A stretch of 64,000 nucleotides of DNA from Multifurca ochricompacta (GCA_022496185.1 WTXG01000053.1:124001-188000), one strand, 5' to 3'. Positions 10,130 through 22,490 are shown, counted from the stretch's first letter. Numbers and translations: made by a program. The notes: generated by a model not told the origin, from the letters alone.

Positions 10130-12441
10130 ATGCTCCCTTTCAAAGGCCTAGCTAGGATCTTACGCTCCCCCAGGAGGCCCCTTCGCTCTGCAGTTTCACC
10201 CAATTTCTCCTACCGCACTCGACAGAGTCACAGTGTTACCGCAAAGTCCTCATACATAACCCCATCTACGGAGAAGGACCCTTATCAGTACCAGGTTGGA
10301 TTTGGCAACCGCTTTGCGAGCGAGGCTGTGTACGCATCCTTTCGTCCATGTCTTTTTGGATGCACTTCAACAACTGAGCTCAAACTATCCCGGGACATAG
10401 GCCTGGCGCACTACCTGAGGCACAAAATACCCCACAAAAGGTCAAATATGGCCTGTACATCGAGGCGGTAAGTGGTTTCCCCAGCTTCTAAATTGGGACT
10501 TGCCTTGTGGACAATGCACAGATGACCGGTACCTCTTTCGTGGCACCCCGCACCGAAAGCAAGACGGCGTACGGTTAATTTGTCGCGACACTTAGTCATG
10601 ATGCTGATCAGTTCTTTAGTTGGTTGTACCGTATCCGACCATCGGTAGCACACAATGGATTCACCCCACTCGGAGTCACTCCTGATGTACGCCGCAGCTT
10701 ATGCTTCGTAATATTGATTGACCCTATCTTAACGCACACGCAGCTGGAGGCCGAGTTCTCTCTTACCAACCCTCACGTCCAAGTCTCCCCAACCCAGCTC
10801 GCATGGCACCCATTTAAAATTCCGCCAAATGGTTCGGGCGTTGACTTTGCGCGCAGTCTCAAGACGCTCTGCGGTGCAGGCTCCCCGGTACTGCGAGAAG
10901 GACTGGCTATACATATCTATGCGGCTAACAAGTCGATGGAAAACGAAGCGTTCTGTAATAATGATGGTCACATGCTAGTGCTACCGCAACAGGGAAGGCT
11001 AGACATACAGACGGAATATGGCCGGTGAGGTTCAATTCGGGGGGGGGGGGGTGAGATGGACTGATGGGTGGCGTGCTTGCTAACGTTGAGTACATTCAAA
11101 GGATGATGGTACGCCCAGGAGAACTCGTCGTGATTCAGCGTGGGATGAAGTTCAAGGTTACGCTTCCGGATGGCCCGTCCGTGGATGTATGTCACGCGAA
11201 TTTTGGAAGCTAGTTCTACATGCCATGATTTGATCAAAATTTTGTGCATGCGTTACAGACATCCAGGAGATCTTCGGTTCCCAGTTTGAATTACCTGACC
11301 TCGGTCCCCTCGGCTCTCATGGCCTCGCAAATCCGCGTGACTTTGAGTCCCCTGTCGCGAGCTTCGACGTTGACCAGTCTCCTTGGGAGAGTACGTGATT
11401 GATTTTCCATAGAACGCTTACAATACTCTTCCTGACGCTTAGCAACATCTCATGTCCAGTTATCTATAAGTACGTCAAGACAGATATGAAAAGCTGAAAG
11501 GGCCCGGTTAATTTGAGTTGCACAGACTTGGAGGGCGACTATTTTCTTGTCAGCAAAACCACACACCATTCGATGTCGTCGCTTGGCACGGAAAGTTCGT
11601 TCCTCAACTTGTTCTACCTCGTTCCCCCCCCTTTCCCGCTTACGTGAACATCCTAGCTATGTCCCCTACAAATACGCACTGGAGAAATTCGTGAACGTCG
11701 GCAGCATTTCGAAGGATCATATCGACCCTTCTATTTTTTGCGTGCTGACGGCCAAATCAAAGATAAGCCATCACCCGCTCGTAGATTTTTTGATCTTCAG
11801 CCCGAGATGGGATGTTTCGAATCATACGTTCCGCCCGCCATTCTATCATCGGAATAGCTCGACAGAATTTATGGGACTCTTGTACGGAGTGTACGGAGGG
11901 CGCAGTGATGGTTTCCAGCCGGGTGGAGCGAGTTACGAAACTGGGTTTTGCCCGCATGGCGGTTGGGTTCAGGTTTGCTTGCATGGGTTACCGGATGTTG
12001 TTACTGACCGGAGACTTGTATTCAGTTTCGTACGAAGAGTTTAAGAAGGCCACGGAAGCGGAATTGAAGCCAATGCGAATCCACGAAGGCACCATCGGTG
12101 CGTTTTCTTCGAATCGTTAAAAACCCCTTTTTTTTTTTCTTTTTTTTTCTTTTTTCCCCACCTCGAATCCTGACGCTGCTTCGAAAAAAAAAAAATTTTG
12201 TTCTTAAAGCATTCATGTTTGAGTCCAGTCTCATGCTTCCCCTCACCGATTACGCGATTAACCGCTCCGGTGTGCTACACGGTGAGTCAACGTTTTGGGG
12301 TTGATTTATTCAGTTGTTAAGCTTGGAAAACTATCAGAACACGAACCACAGATGTGGGACGGCTTGCGTGCCCAATTCCTGGATCACCTTGATGAGGTGA
12401 ATGCGGAACTGAGGAAGGTGGGAGTACAAGAAGTAAAATGA
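10130..12441 (+). CDS. HGD: Homogentisate 1,2-dioxygenase
   Basis: Iron(II) dioxygenase that opens the ring of homogentisate to 4-maleylacetoacetate in phenylalanine/tyrosine breakdown. Thirteen exons: 10130-10329, 10401-10467, 10522-10568, 10620-10686, 10744-11024, 11102-11186, 11259-11390, 11460-11469, 11526-11594, 11657-11961, 12026-12097, 12210-12281, 12338-12441. Marks: [42 protein letters not shown], the iron-site region [11 protein letters not shown] and the C-terminal [10 protein letters not shown]. Exon 8 is only 10 nt. One base seems lost at 11179-11181; with it the reading becomes the family PSRGY-IQEIFG, without it the frame breaks at intron 6. The first 50 residues are basic and could be a leader or an extended N-terminus. 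A decayed copy lies downstream at 13.0-13.4 kb. Confidence 0.93.
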
Positions 12442-13004
12442 AAGGGGAGCGTAGATATGAGACAGAATGTATGGAGTTGTGTTTGAACACATATATGAAA
12501 GGAATCTAGACTGAGACCGTGCGCTTGATAAGATGTCCTGTTTCGCGTATTCGAGTCCAAAAGAAGGGGGGTGAGTCTGCGAAGCCTGAGGGTGGGCTCA
12601 TCTAAATTGATGCCAACGGTGGATCAAGAATCCTTTTTGATTTTTTCATTCGCATGCAAAAATGTAGACAGAAACCCAGAGCTACCAGTACATACATATC
12701 CATTCACAACAGCGACGCTTTGGGGCCTACCTAGGTGAGGGAGTCAGCGTATGGCATTCCGTAAGCACTCTTAGGCATCCAACACGCAATTGGCATGATA
12801 GCGATGGATAAAGGATGCGAGAGAAAGAATATTCATAGAAAAGGTGTGCAGGATTAGACGATCGAGACATCCAACATGATGAGGGAAGATGGCTTCATCA
12901 TGAAGGGGTGAGTCAGTTAATCTCTGGATAACCACATAGCGGTATAATATTGTTATTATTATTAAGGTGACATATCATCATTATGACGCACCGCCTTCCT
13001 CACT
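12442..13004. other. HGD downstream region, no gene seen
   Basis: Follows the HGD stop codon. No open frame with a recognisable domain, and no clear repeat, was found before the HGD relic begins. Confidence 0.35.
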
Positions 13005-13425
13005 CATTATACATCGGAGGCTGGAATTTGCTGACCTTGGCGCCGTGGCCAGCTTCGGCGCTGACTAGTCTCGCTGGGGAGGGCACATTGTTGGTCCCTA
13101 GCGGGCTCGCAAAATGTCGTACTCAGTTGACTTACGGGGTCACCACATCAACCATTTTCCTTCCTTGCGAGAGAAGGAGCTCAGGCGTAGAGTGATGAGT
13201 ATCGAAAGGTCATGTTGAGCCGTCTATTGTCCGCGCGCCGACAGCCAAGTCGAACCTATCTCACTACTCATTGATGGATATTTTCACCCCGTAATGGGAT
13301 ATCTCTGCACCGTGCTGGCCGACTGTCTGCTTACGGTTGGGTTGTCTATAACTTGTTCAGGCCTGACGGCGCAAATTATGCGACTGGATTTTGTCCTCAT
13401 GACAGTAGTCACGATGATGCGCGCT
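13005..13425 (+). pseudogene. Decayed partial copy of homogentisate dioxygenase
   Basis: Colinear but degenerate similarity to HGD exons 7-10. Examples: AGCTTCGGCGCTGACTAGTC near 13048 against AGCTTCGACGTTGACCAGTC in HGD; TCTATTG...GACAGCCAA near 13220 against TCTATTT...GACGGCCAA; and GCGACTGGATTTTGTCCTCA near 13380 against the HGD stretch encoding ETGFCPH. Frames are broken, about 48 bp is missing from the exon 7 part, and introns are partly absent. The copy is in the same orientation about 0.6 kb after the intact gene. It is best explained as an old tandem duplicate in decay. Confidence 0.75.
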
Positions 13426-13429
13426 GATG

Positions 13430-14255
13430 TTCTTGAAATGGGGAGCTAAGAATGGTTACTATACAGGATGGAATAACGTAGGGAGGTAGGCGGCGTGTAT
13501 GCTGGGGGAGTACTTTAACCAAAGTGTCGAGCACCTGCACCTGCAAACAATAATTTTAATATATATTTATAAATATAAAAAAAAGAATAAAAAAGAGAAA
13601 AATATTCAGAGAACCGAGCTCGACATGACGGTTCAGACGGCACTTCCTAAAATTATCGGTACGAATCATCTCATAACACAACATAAAGAAGAAAAGAAAC
13701 ATCGATACTCACTCTTTACTCACCTCACCTTTGCTTTGTTGAGTTGGGAACGAAGAAAGAACGATTATTTTATCATCTGAGAGAAAAATTAAAACTCCGT
13801 CATCCGTAATTTTTCAGATAATAATTGTCATTCCAATTCGATTTCGATAAATCCCCCCCCCTTTCAATCAATAACCCTTCCCCCACTTTACTGATAACAC
13901 ATTTCCATCCCTCCCCATAAAAAGCGGGGTATTTTATATTGCGTTTTTATAAACACTTGAGTTTTTTGAGGTCATATTATTGCGTTGTTAAATCTGAAGT
14001 GGTGAGTATTATGATTTTTATTTCGTTATGAGGCGGGTCTCCGATGGGGTTACCACAACCCAAAAAACCAAAAATTATTACATTCTACTGCTCCTACTTT
14101 TTTTTATCTATTTTTTTCTACAACCTACAACCCCCAAACCGCATACATCTCTTCTCTTCTCTCTTCTCTGATAATTGCCCCATGGCTCACAATCCCTATG
14201 TTGTCGTCGTCCTTTATTCGAATGTGGCTGACATCTTCCTAGGCTCCGTCTCTCG
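13430..14255. other. AT-rich intergenic region
   Basis: AT-rich, with short A, T and C runs (13560-13610 and about 13851-13862). Apparent open frames are low complexity. It probably contains the promoter of the next gene; pyrimidine-rich DNA precedes its ATG. Confidence 0.35.
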
Positions 14256-16143
14256 ATGGATAGCTTGACGAGCTCCTTGACAACTCAATCGTCATCCTCT
14301 GGCCAGCCCACCGCTAGCGGTGATCCAATCCCTAGTGGTGGTGCCCTCGCCCCTACAGTCGATACTAATCCCCCACCTGTGACTCCAGCTAAGCGCGGGC
14401 CTGGGCGTCCTAAAGGAAGCGGTGTAAAGAAACATGTTGACCCGGCCACTCCCCTCCCACCCAAACGACCTGTCGGTCGTCCACGCAAGGATGGTCTTCC
14501 CGCTGGTTCCGTACCCCGCGGTGCACCCTCATCAGTCTCCCGCAAGCGTAAGGTTGCCGCCCCGGGTGACTTCGCCACACCTTCCACAGACAATGGGTCA
14601 CCCCAATCACCAACACCAACTACATCTGCCCCCCCATTTTCAAGCTCGGTGCGTTTCCTGGCCGCACTGAAAAGGGATGGCGCGTTGATCCCCCATCATC
14701 AGCCCGCTTATAGTAATTATACCTATCCTACTCCAACGACCCCTGCGCCACAGCAACCATGGAGTACCACATACAGCACCCTCTCAGCCGCTCTCCAGTA
14801 TAAGCCAACGGAGACTGCCGCCTCTCCTCAAAAAACGATGCATGCCGTTGATCCAGTGCTTCACGACGATTGGCCAGAGCTCCTCCGCATGGATGCTAAT
14901 GCGCTACTTCAGAGTCTTGTCTCTTCCCTTCAATCACTAAATTCTACCTCTCGTTCCGGAATGAATATCGAAGACTCGTTCAAATTTCACATCAATACGC
15001 TATCACCACAGGAAGGAACTGGCCCAATTCCCCAGCTATACTCTTTCCTCAAGACTTTCTGGCTCCCCTGGTCCCCAACTTATTTTGCGCTCACTGCTTC
15101 CTCTTTATCCTCACCCACACCCCCAGAACATCGCTTTTTTTATTGGGACCCCCTCCCTCTCGTGTTCAACGGCATCGCATGCCCTTTCTGTACCGTTCCA
15201 CTGCTCAACCGTGGATGTATCCGATCTGCTCCAACAAAGGTTTATGATCTCGGCAGACCATTCTTTCTCATCGGTTGTGAGTACGCATGCAACAATATGC
15301 AGTGCAAGGGGCGCAACGGCGCGGAAGGGCGGCGTTTTGCTAGCACGGACCCCGTGGTCATTCGCGCTCTCCCTCCCGTGCTTCGTGACGAACTTCCTGT
15401 CACATTTTTGGCTGGTGGGACCGCAGATCCCCAGTCATGGAACTGGCAACCCATCGGAGTTTCTAAATCATTATGGGCTGCAGTCGTCGGATGTATTGGT
15501 GAGGGTCTCAGCAAAGAAGCGACATTGCGGATAGTCCGCGCGACACAGCAAAGTTTCCCGGTTCCCAGCATTCCAAAGGATGATTCTGCTACGGAAGAGA
15601 GCCCTGAAGAAATGGAGTTGCAAGCAGATGCGATGCACGTCGACGAACCCGCTCACGGTACCCCCGAGGTTCGTATTGTCTGTCATTTTCAGGCTCCACC
15701 AACTTACACATCATATCATCACGCAGGGGGCGCCATATGCGGAGACCTGGAAAGGTCACCCAGCGTCAGTGACCTCTCAACCTGAGCAGAATGCATCTTC
15801 TGCGCCTACCGCACCATCAACGACCGCACACGTACCGCCGCATCCGCACGCCCATACATCTGTGTCCGCACCGTACGGTTACCCGCAGGGTGCGCCCTAC
15901 ATGCCATATGCCTATGGCCCTTATCCGATGCCCTACCAGCCACTGGCCGAGGCCGCTAGCGCCAGCGCAAAAGAAAGTCAGGTGAAAAGGATTCGTCATT
16001 GCGTCAAGTGTGGCTCTAAAGACTGCAAGGGCAAGGGAGGTCGAAACTTTTGCACGAATGCATGCCAGGACTGTGGGGAGATGGAATGCAAGGGAAGGAA
16101 TAGTAAGCGCCCGGACAAGACTTGTCGTGATGCTTGGCCCTGA
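14256..16143 (+). CDS. AT-hook protein with two Cys-rich zinc-binding regions
   Basis: Predicted nuclear DNA-binding protein of about 609 residues; function unknown. Two exons, 14256-15668 and 15727-16143, joined by a 58-bp intron in perfect phase. Two AT-hook cores (KRGPGRPKG and KRPVGRPRK) occur in the first 80 residues. A central Cys-rich domain follows (HRFFYWDPLP, CPFCTVPL, CEYACNNMQCKGRNG), resembling domains of unknown function found in Agaricomycete AT-hook or transposon-related proteins. A Pro/Tyr/His-rich linker leads to a C-terminal Cys cluster, CVKCGSKDCKGKGG, CQDCGEMECKGRNS and RPDKTC. The repeated C-x2-C-G-x3-C-K-G unit in both regions suggests a duplicated zinc-binding module. 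No transposase catalytic core was seen, so a mobile-element origin is only a possibility. Confidence 0.75.
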
Positions 16144-17315
16144 GCCGCGTTGCTTAGTGAAGTGTTTTTGGGCCTTGTAGGGGGAAGGGGAGCGAGGGTG
16201 AGGTGTACGGCATGATGGACCTCTTTCTCTTTTTTGATTAACTTGTTTTGATCATGATGACTAGGTTTATATTCTCTCTCACTTTTGGAGGAGGGTACTG
16301 CCTTGCTTTCGGTTTTCAGGCTCATGGGTTTGATAATGTACGTGACTTTTTTTACCAAGGCGGGTTGACTTCCTCCATATGCCATGCCGAATTTCTGATT
16401 TATTCTAGTTCCTACTTAGCATGTACAAAATGATGTTTGTTGTCTTTCCTAACTGAGAATTTTAGTGGGGATTTCTTTTTGATAATCGCATGATTCTGTG
16501 AGCGTGAGGCAGAGGCAGTAGGTCAGCAGCAGAAATAACAAGAAAGAACTTGAATAAAATAAAATAAAAATCAGCTTTCCGTTCTCAATGGTTGCACCAC
16601 TCGACCGGTTCCTCTCTCGTGAGGCTCGTTTAATTGATCCCACACGAATAAGGTACCAGGAAGAGAGAGACCATCAAAGCTTCACTGAGGATATTTCTCC
16701 TCTCGGAAGTTGAAGTTGACATCACTCTTCTCTTAGAGGTAGAAGTAGAAGGGAATGATGGATACTCACCAACCAGTGTTCAGTGTTCTAACGAAGAGCC
16801 CAAGATGCCATGTTGGTGCCAACGCCAACGGCCAACGCCAACGCCAACGCCAACAAAGCATGCACGTGAGGTCAAAGATCATGTGATTATGTGAGCTGAA
16901 CTCGGTGGACCGTTCGGGCCGGTAGTCGGTATATCCATCCGTCTTTGTTGTGGCGTGGCGGCCTTCGGACTTCTTCGTGGTTCGCGTGGTTCACATAAAA
17001 AGAAAAGCAGACACAACCACAACTTAATCTTCAAGTTGGGTAGCCCAACTGGTGTCAGTACGTGACATACTCTACTTTTTAATACACTGTGGCTTTACAG
17101 ATATTTTAGGTCTGTGGTCAGACACTGGCCTTTAATTTTTTCTCGCTTTCTATGGAAATACCTTTTGATTATCTCGGTTGCCTCATGGGTACAGGGAAAC
17201 AAACTTGTCACCTGCGCTTCGCACACGTGTTTGGTGGAATCCCGATTTTTCACCCTCTAGATTCTGCTTTGTATCAACTCTATCAACTTTCTTGACCTCC
17301 CCGAATAATTCGGTC
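16144..17315. other. Intergenic region with GCCAAC tandem repeat
   Basis: About 1.2 kb without a recognised gene. A six-base tandem repeat (unit GCCAAC, one irregular unit) lies at 16818-16854. The 3' part should carry the leader of the next gene; an upstream in-frame ATG at 17178 exists but the following residues look non-coding. Confidence 0.4.
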
Positions 17316-19009
17316 ATGGCATCCTGGGCCGAGCTACAGTTCGATCCTCGCTTGAATCCAAGCTACCTCCATCCACAAGACCACCCTGATGGAAGCATTC
17401 GTGGAGCGGTGCCGGCTGATCATTCCCCGTCCATGCGTACTGGTTATTCCTCTTACACTCCACATCACAGTCGCAACAGTAGCAGACAAACCTATAACTC
17501 TGGCGGCTTGTATGGCCCACGTCCACAGCCCCCTCCTGTAGATCCCATACAAGGTCTCCCTACTCCTGTTTTGCCAGCACGGGGAATGACAGAACTAGAA
17601 GATGGCGGCGCTGTATATATGGAAGACGTGGAGGTGGACCCCGGTGTAGACTCGGAACCAATGTATCAATCGGAATTCGACGACGAACACAGGTCACATG
17701 GCAAGCGCAGGTTCGTAGGTGGCTTTTTCAGAGGACTGAGGAAGATCCCAAAGGCAGTGAAGCGTGGTTTCTTGCCGGATAGGCGGGACATCCAAATGTC
17801 TCATGGTCTCCCATATCATCAAACAACCTTTCAACCACCATATACTTCCGGCGCTCAGCCACACGAACCGGAGGATGCTCCTCCCTTTGACATGAACCCC
17901 GAGCATTTAGAGGGCGATTTGCGCTACGTGGAGGACATGAACATGCCCCCAGAGCTCATGTCACCCTCACCCGCCGGTCCTTCACGAACGCCATCTCATA
18001 CCATCCGAGCTCCCCGTTCCGAATCACAGCTCACATACCAATCACTTACCAACCCATCCGCGCGTCACATATCTCATCATGGTTCATTACACCTCGCCCA
18101 AAGACCCTCTCCCCGCGTACCGTCCGTAATCCTGACCCAGCACCGCCCACCACGGAGGAGAACGAGACCACTGACGGAAATTCATTGCGTCCTTCGCAGC
18201 CTCCTCTTGGATCCGAACCCCCTGAACCCGGAACTAATCGCGTATCCCCACTCGACCCAACTCGTCGGCCGACTGTTACAGTTCAGAGCCCCACCGGCAG
18301 CCCCGTTTACATCGAACCGGAACGCGCGGATGACTACGTCGGTATGGCATCCCCCGTCGAGCCCCCTCCTGAACCTTCCGTACCTTCCCAGTTTGCGCGT
18401 GTGGGCAAGTTCTTTCGAGACTTGAATCATCTTCCGTGGGTATCGCCCAACGTGACCGTCGACTTTGATCCGACGGATTCGGAAAGAGCGCGTTACGCGC
18501 GCTCGAGAAGTTCTGGTAGGTCCTGGTACACGGGTCAATTGCATGATTTGGACTTGCTCGGAGGTGGTTCTTCGAGTACTCGGAGGCTCACCGCACCGTC
18601 TGGTCATACATTGGGACCTGCTCCGGGCTCAAGCGCTACGCTTGCACCTCATCATCATCATGGTTCAGGTTCAGCGTCCAGTAGCGAGGGGGCGAGTGCG
18701 CACCTCCCAGCTGCACATGCGCTTCCTTCGTCGTCATATCCTTATCCCGTCCCTCAATTGGCACTGCCACCCCAGCCATTCTACTTTTATCCCGCCGCTT
18801 ACCCTACCATGGCACCGTTGCCGCCGCCACCGCTGCGTCCACCAAATGGGGCGGAACAAGGGTCCCCGCAGTCAAGTGGACATTCTGATGTCCCGCGACA
18901 GCCGTATCTTTATGTAGTTGCGATGCCTCCAGCATACATGACCGGACCCGTTGATCCCTCACGACCGATGCAACCTGCATACGGTGTTCCTTATCCACCC
19001 CCAATTTAA
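17316..19009 (+). CDS. Proline/serine-rich basidiomycete protein, unknown function
   Basis: No known function. ATG 17316 (MASWAELQFDP) was preferred over the in-frame ATG at 17178. Recognisable blocks are KRRFVGGFFRGLRKIPKAVK (basic, about residue 130) and, further on, RVGKFFRDLNHLPWV, separated and followed by Pro/Ser/Tyr-rich disorder ending AYGVPYPPPI. The frame changes once: a 59-bp intron at 18082-18140 (weak GTTCAT donor, CTGACCCAG acceptor) joins the halves in phase. A one-base loss near 18082-18125 is the alternative, because the second frame also stays open upstream to about 18083. No signal peptide or membrane segment was seen. Confidence 0.6.
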
Positions 19010-19316
19010 TGATTTATGTAAACCAACTATAGGGACACTTATCTGTTATTTTATCCATACTTACTGCACTCGTCCGCTCCGCGTTAAACTAAATTATACT
19101 AAAGTACAAACGAACGCTACAAAACCTTGTGTACTTTCTTTTTTCATATACCCACCCACAGGTCAAAGAAATTATTAGTAAAAACCATTTAAGGTTTTTT
19201 CAAACAACAACAACAACACTTAATTAGCGTGGGCCTAGTATGGCTAAAACGCCTCATGAGCGCGGTCGGCCCTCACCCGCTTTTATCACTTCTCACTTGT
19301 TAACCTCCTTTCCACA
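19010..19316. other. Intergenic gap before beta-tubulin
   Basis: A 307-bp gap holding the 3' end of the preceding gene and the promoter of the tubulin gene. An ACA/ACAA microrepeat is near 19204-19218. No gene was seen. Confidence 0.35.
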
Positions 19317-22235
19317 ATGACCAGAGAGATCGTGAATATACAGGTATGTGGCTCTGAGAGGAATTTATCATTTTCTCAAGAAAATTTTGGCTCATTCTGC
19401 CTATAGGCTGGCCAGGTAAATAACCCTTCTCCCTCCCCCCCCTACATCTCCACCCCCCTTCCGAAGTTTTTTTCTCCCCCGTGAACGGAACGAATATTGA
19501 ATAATAGTCGGACACGCTCATGCACGTGTTGTCTTTCCTGTGTGTGTGTTGTTTGTGTAGGCTGGAAATCAAATTGGCGAGAACTTTTGGAATATGCTCC
19601 TTGCTGAGCACGGACTCGACCAGAACGGGGTGCGTTATGATTTTTTGTGGACCCATTTGACTCGTCATTTTTTTTAACAAGCGAGTTTGGTGTCCTTGTC
19701 CTTGTCCTTGACTCGACTTTGTTTTTTTTTTTTGGGCCCTGGTGGTGTCTGGTCTGGTCAGACGTACCATGGCACCGATCCATTACAACATGCACGCGTG
19801 AGCCCTTTTTTTTTTTTCTGTCAATGTGGGGGAGGGGAGAGCGCCAGGGGTCGCGTAAAAACGTCCTCGGGGGGCTGAAGTTTTTTCACACAGGTGGATA
19901 CGTATTTCTCTGAAGTAGGTACGGGATCAGTGGCCAAGTACGTCCCGCGCAGCGTACAGATCGACCTTGAGGCGGGCGTATGCGACCGGGTGCGTACATG
20001 CGTCTGAACGATTCCCCCCCCCCTTTTTTTTTTTTATATTACTCATGGGATGGTGTCGCCGCATGCAGATACGTTCTGGTCCAACGGGTGCACTGTTCAA
20101 GCCAGACACGTTCATCACCGGAGAAAGCGGAGCTGGGAACAATTGGGCCAAAGGCTGTTCGTCCGCCCCTCCCTTTTTTTTTTTTATCTCTTTCCATCAT
20201 TTACACTTAACATATTCTGGCGGGATCAGTCTACACTGATGGTAAATACTTTTTTTTTTTTTTTCTGAAATGTTCTGATCCATTCCACAATTTATTTTTT
20301 CTCACTTTATCGCCCCTTCGTCGTCGTCGTCGGATGTCGACAGGTGCCGAGCTAGTGGATACTATTATGGTTTGGCCTTCTACGCAGACGTTGTGTTGTA
20401 GTTCTCACCGCGACACCTATAGGATGTCCTCAGGAAACAGAGCGAGCCCTGCGATGCCCTTCAAGGATTTCAGATCATCCATTCGCTTGGCGGTGGCACC
20501 GGTGCTGGGCTGGGATGCCTGCTCCTGTCGAAGTTGCGAGAGGCGCGTTTTTTTTTTTGTTATCTTTTTTTTTTTGACACCGTTTGATGGGTCTTTTTGC
20601 ATGCAGGAGTACCCAGATCGAATGTTAGCCACATTTTCGATTCTCCCCTCGCCAAAAGTTTCAGAAACGGTTGTTGAAGTAAGTTGGGCCGTCTCGAACG
20701 AAGGGAGAATCGGTTGCTTGATATTTCGTTTTTGCTCAGCCGTACAATGCGCTACTCTCTGTTCACCAACTGGTCGAGAACAGCGACATGACGATTTGTA
20801 TTGACAACGAAGCGCTGTGCGTGAATTTCCTTTAGCGCGCGTTTGGTTCACGTTTGGGAACGATCTTTTAGATATGACATCACCACCCGTGCCTTGAAAG
20901 TTAAAAGTCCCACTTTCGATAATCTTAACAGCGTAGGCAAAATATTCGACACTATCCTTCTCCTCTTGATTATTTCTTTACATAGTTGATCTCACAAGTC
21001 ATGTGTGGCGTAAGTACAAGTCTTCGGTTCCCTGGTCAACTCAATGGGTCAGTCAGTATCTGTAAAGCGTTTGGCACATTGTCACTAATAAAAAACACGT
21101 TGCAGAGACCTTCGGAAACTGTGTCTGAACCTCATACCTTTCCCTCGAGTGCGCTTCTCACCTTATACTACCGGAGCTTAGTATCTCAATCATTCATTTC
21201 CATAGTTGCATTTCTTGGCTCCAAGCTATGCTCCGTTCTATGACCCCAAAGCACAGTCGTTCCAGCGCCTCTCAGTGCCGGATTTGACCAGCGCGTACGT
21301 CCAAACGTCGATTGCTTTTGTCAGAGCAAGGATAAGCCCTTCTGACGCTCATTAATATTAGTCTTTTTGATCGCAAAAATCTCCTGGTTGCGTGCGACCC
21401 ACGCTTCGGGTTGGTTATTCTCGTGTCTCTCTGACAGCATTTCGACCTAAATTGGAAAATGCGCAGGCGCTTCTTGACAGCAGCGACCATCTTCCGCGGC
21501 AAGATTTCCTCCCGAGAAGTCTGTTCGCTCTTTTCGTTCTCTACAGGCATTATCCGCTAACTCGTCGTCCCAGGCTGAAGTACGTGTGTTCCTTGTGCCC
21601 GCGACGGAGGCACTGATGCCGTGATTTACAGTACACTGTGCACCAGTTACAGCAGAAGAACTCCAATCTCTTTGTCGAGTAAGTTTACGTTGGTCCGTAG
21701 GTGGAGCACTTATTGACGCCTTTGAATAGGTGGATTCCGGACAATGTGTCGGTAACTCTATGTTCGGTGCCTCCCGTGGGACAGAAACAGTCAGCGACTT
21801 GCCTGTCAAACACAACAGCCATTCAGGAGCTATTCACTCGTAGCCTGTCCCAGGTCTGTTTTTGTGGGATCCCGTAATTAAGCCAGCTACTTACATACTG
21901 TCTCGAAACAGTTCTCAGTCATGTATAAGCGCAAGGCTTTCATGCACTGGTATACAGGGGAAGGGATGGATACATTGGAGTTCTCTGAAGCGGAGAATAA
22001 CACGCGTGACTTGGTGTAAGCTTGATTCCCTCCTCCCTTTATCTATTTAATTTATCTCACCGATTTCTCGATGTAGTAATGAGTACCAACAGGTAAGGGA
22101 TTGTGATTTTTTTATTGTTGATATATGACCCCCTGATCGCTTCTTGATATACAGTACCAGGAAGCCACAGCCGATACTGAGGAAATCGAAGATGGAGATG
22201 CTAGTGAGCGCGATCAGTCGTTGGATGAACTGTAG
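19317..22235 (+). CDS. Divergent beta-tubulin, 23 exons with micro-exons
   Basis: GTP-binding subunit of microtubules. Exons: 19317-19343, 19407-19415, 19561-19629, 19762-19797, 19894-19989, 20069-20156, 20230-20241, 20344-20369, 20423-20542, 20607-20678, 20740-20816, 20872-20932, 20986-21047, 21106-21148, 21206-21294, 21362-21409, 21467-21518, 21574-21579, 21632-21678, 21730-21853, 21912-22015, 22077-22092, 22155-22235. They total 1365 nt (454 residues) with every junction in phase. Marks: [59 protein letters not shown] and an acidic tail. Differences from canonical beta-tubulin include MTREI in place of MREI and Ala in place of Cys in AGQ-A-GNQ, so this is probably a second, divergent isotype. 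Exons 2, 7, 18 and 22 are 9, 12, 6 and 16 nt. The intron after exon 9 uses a GC donor. Confidence 0.92.
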
Positions 22236-22490
22236 AAGGGTGAGCAAACGGGGTTTTCATTTCTTCGAGTTTGAGCATTACATATTTTAAAAAAAAGCGT
22301 ATTTTTTTGTTCTTTGGTCGTCGTCAAACATAAAATCTAATGGTTATGGTTTTTGGTGGAATGGCTTTATTTATTATCAAATGGAAATAATTAATAATTA
22401 ATAAAATTATCCCCCCCCCACCCCCAACGTTGGGGGAAACCAATTCGCTCACGCTCATTCCTTCGCTTCGACGACAACTCGACATTCGTG
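22236..22490. other. Short gap between tubulin and TSC13
   Basis: A 255-bp AT-rich gap with a C-run at about 22411-22418. It holds the tubulin 3' end and the promoter of the downstream gene; nothing else was seen. Confidence 0.3.
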
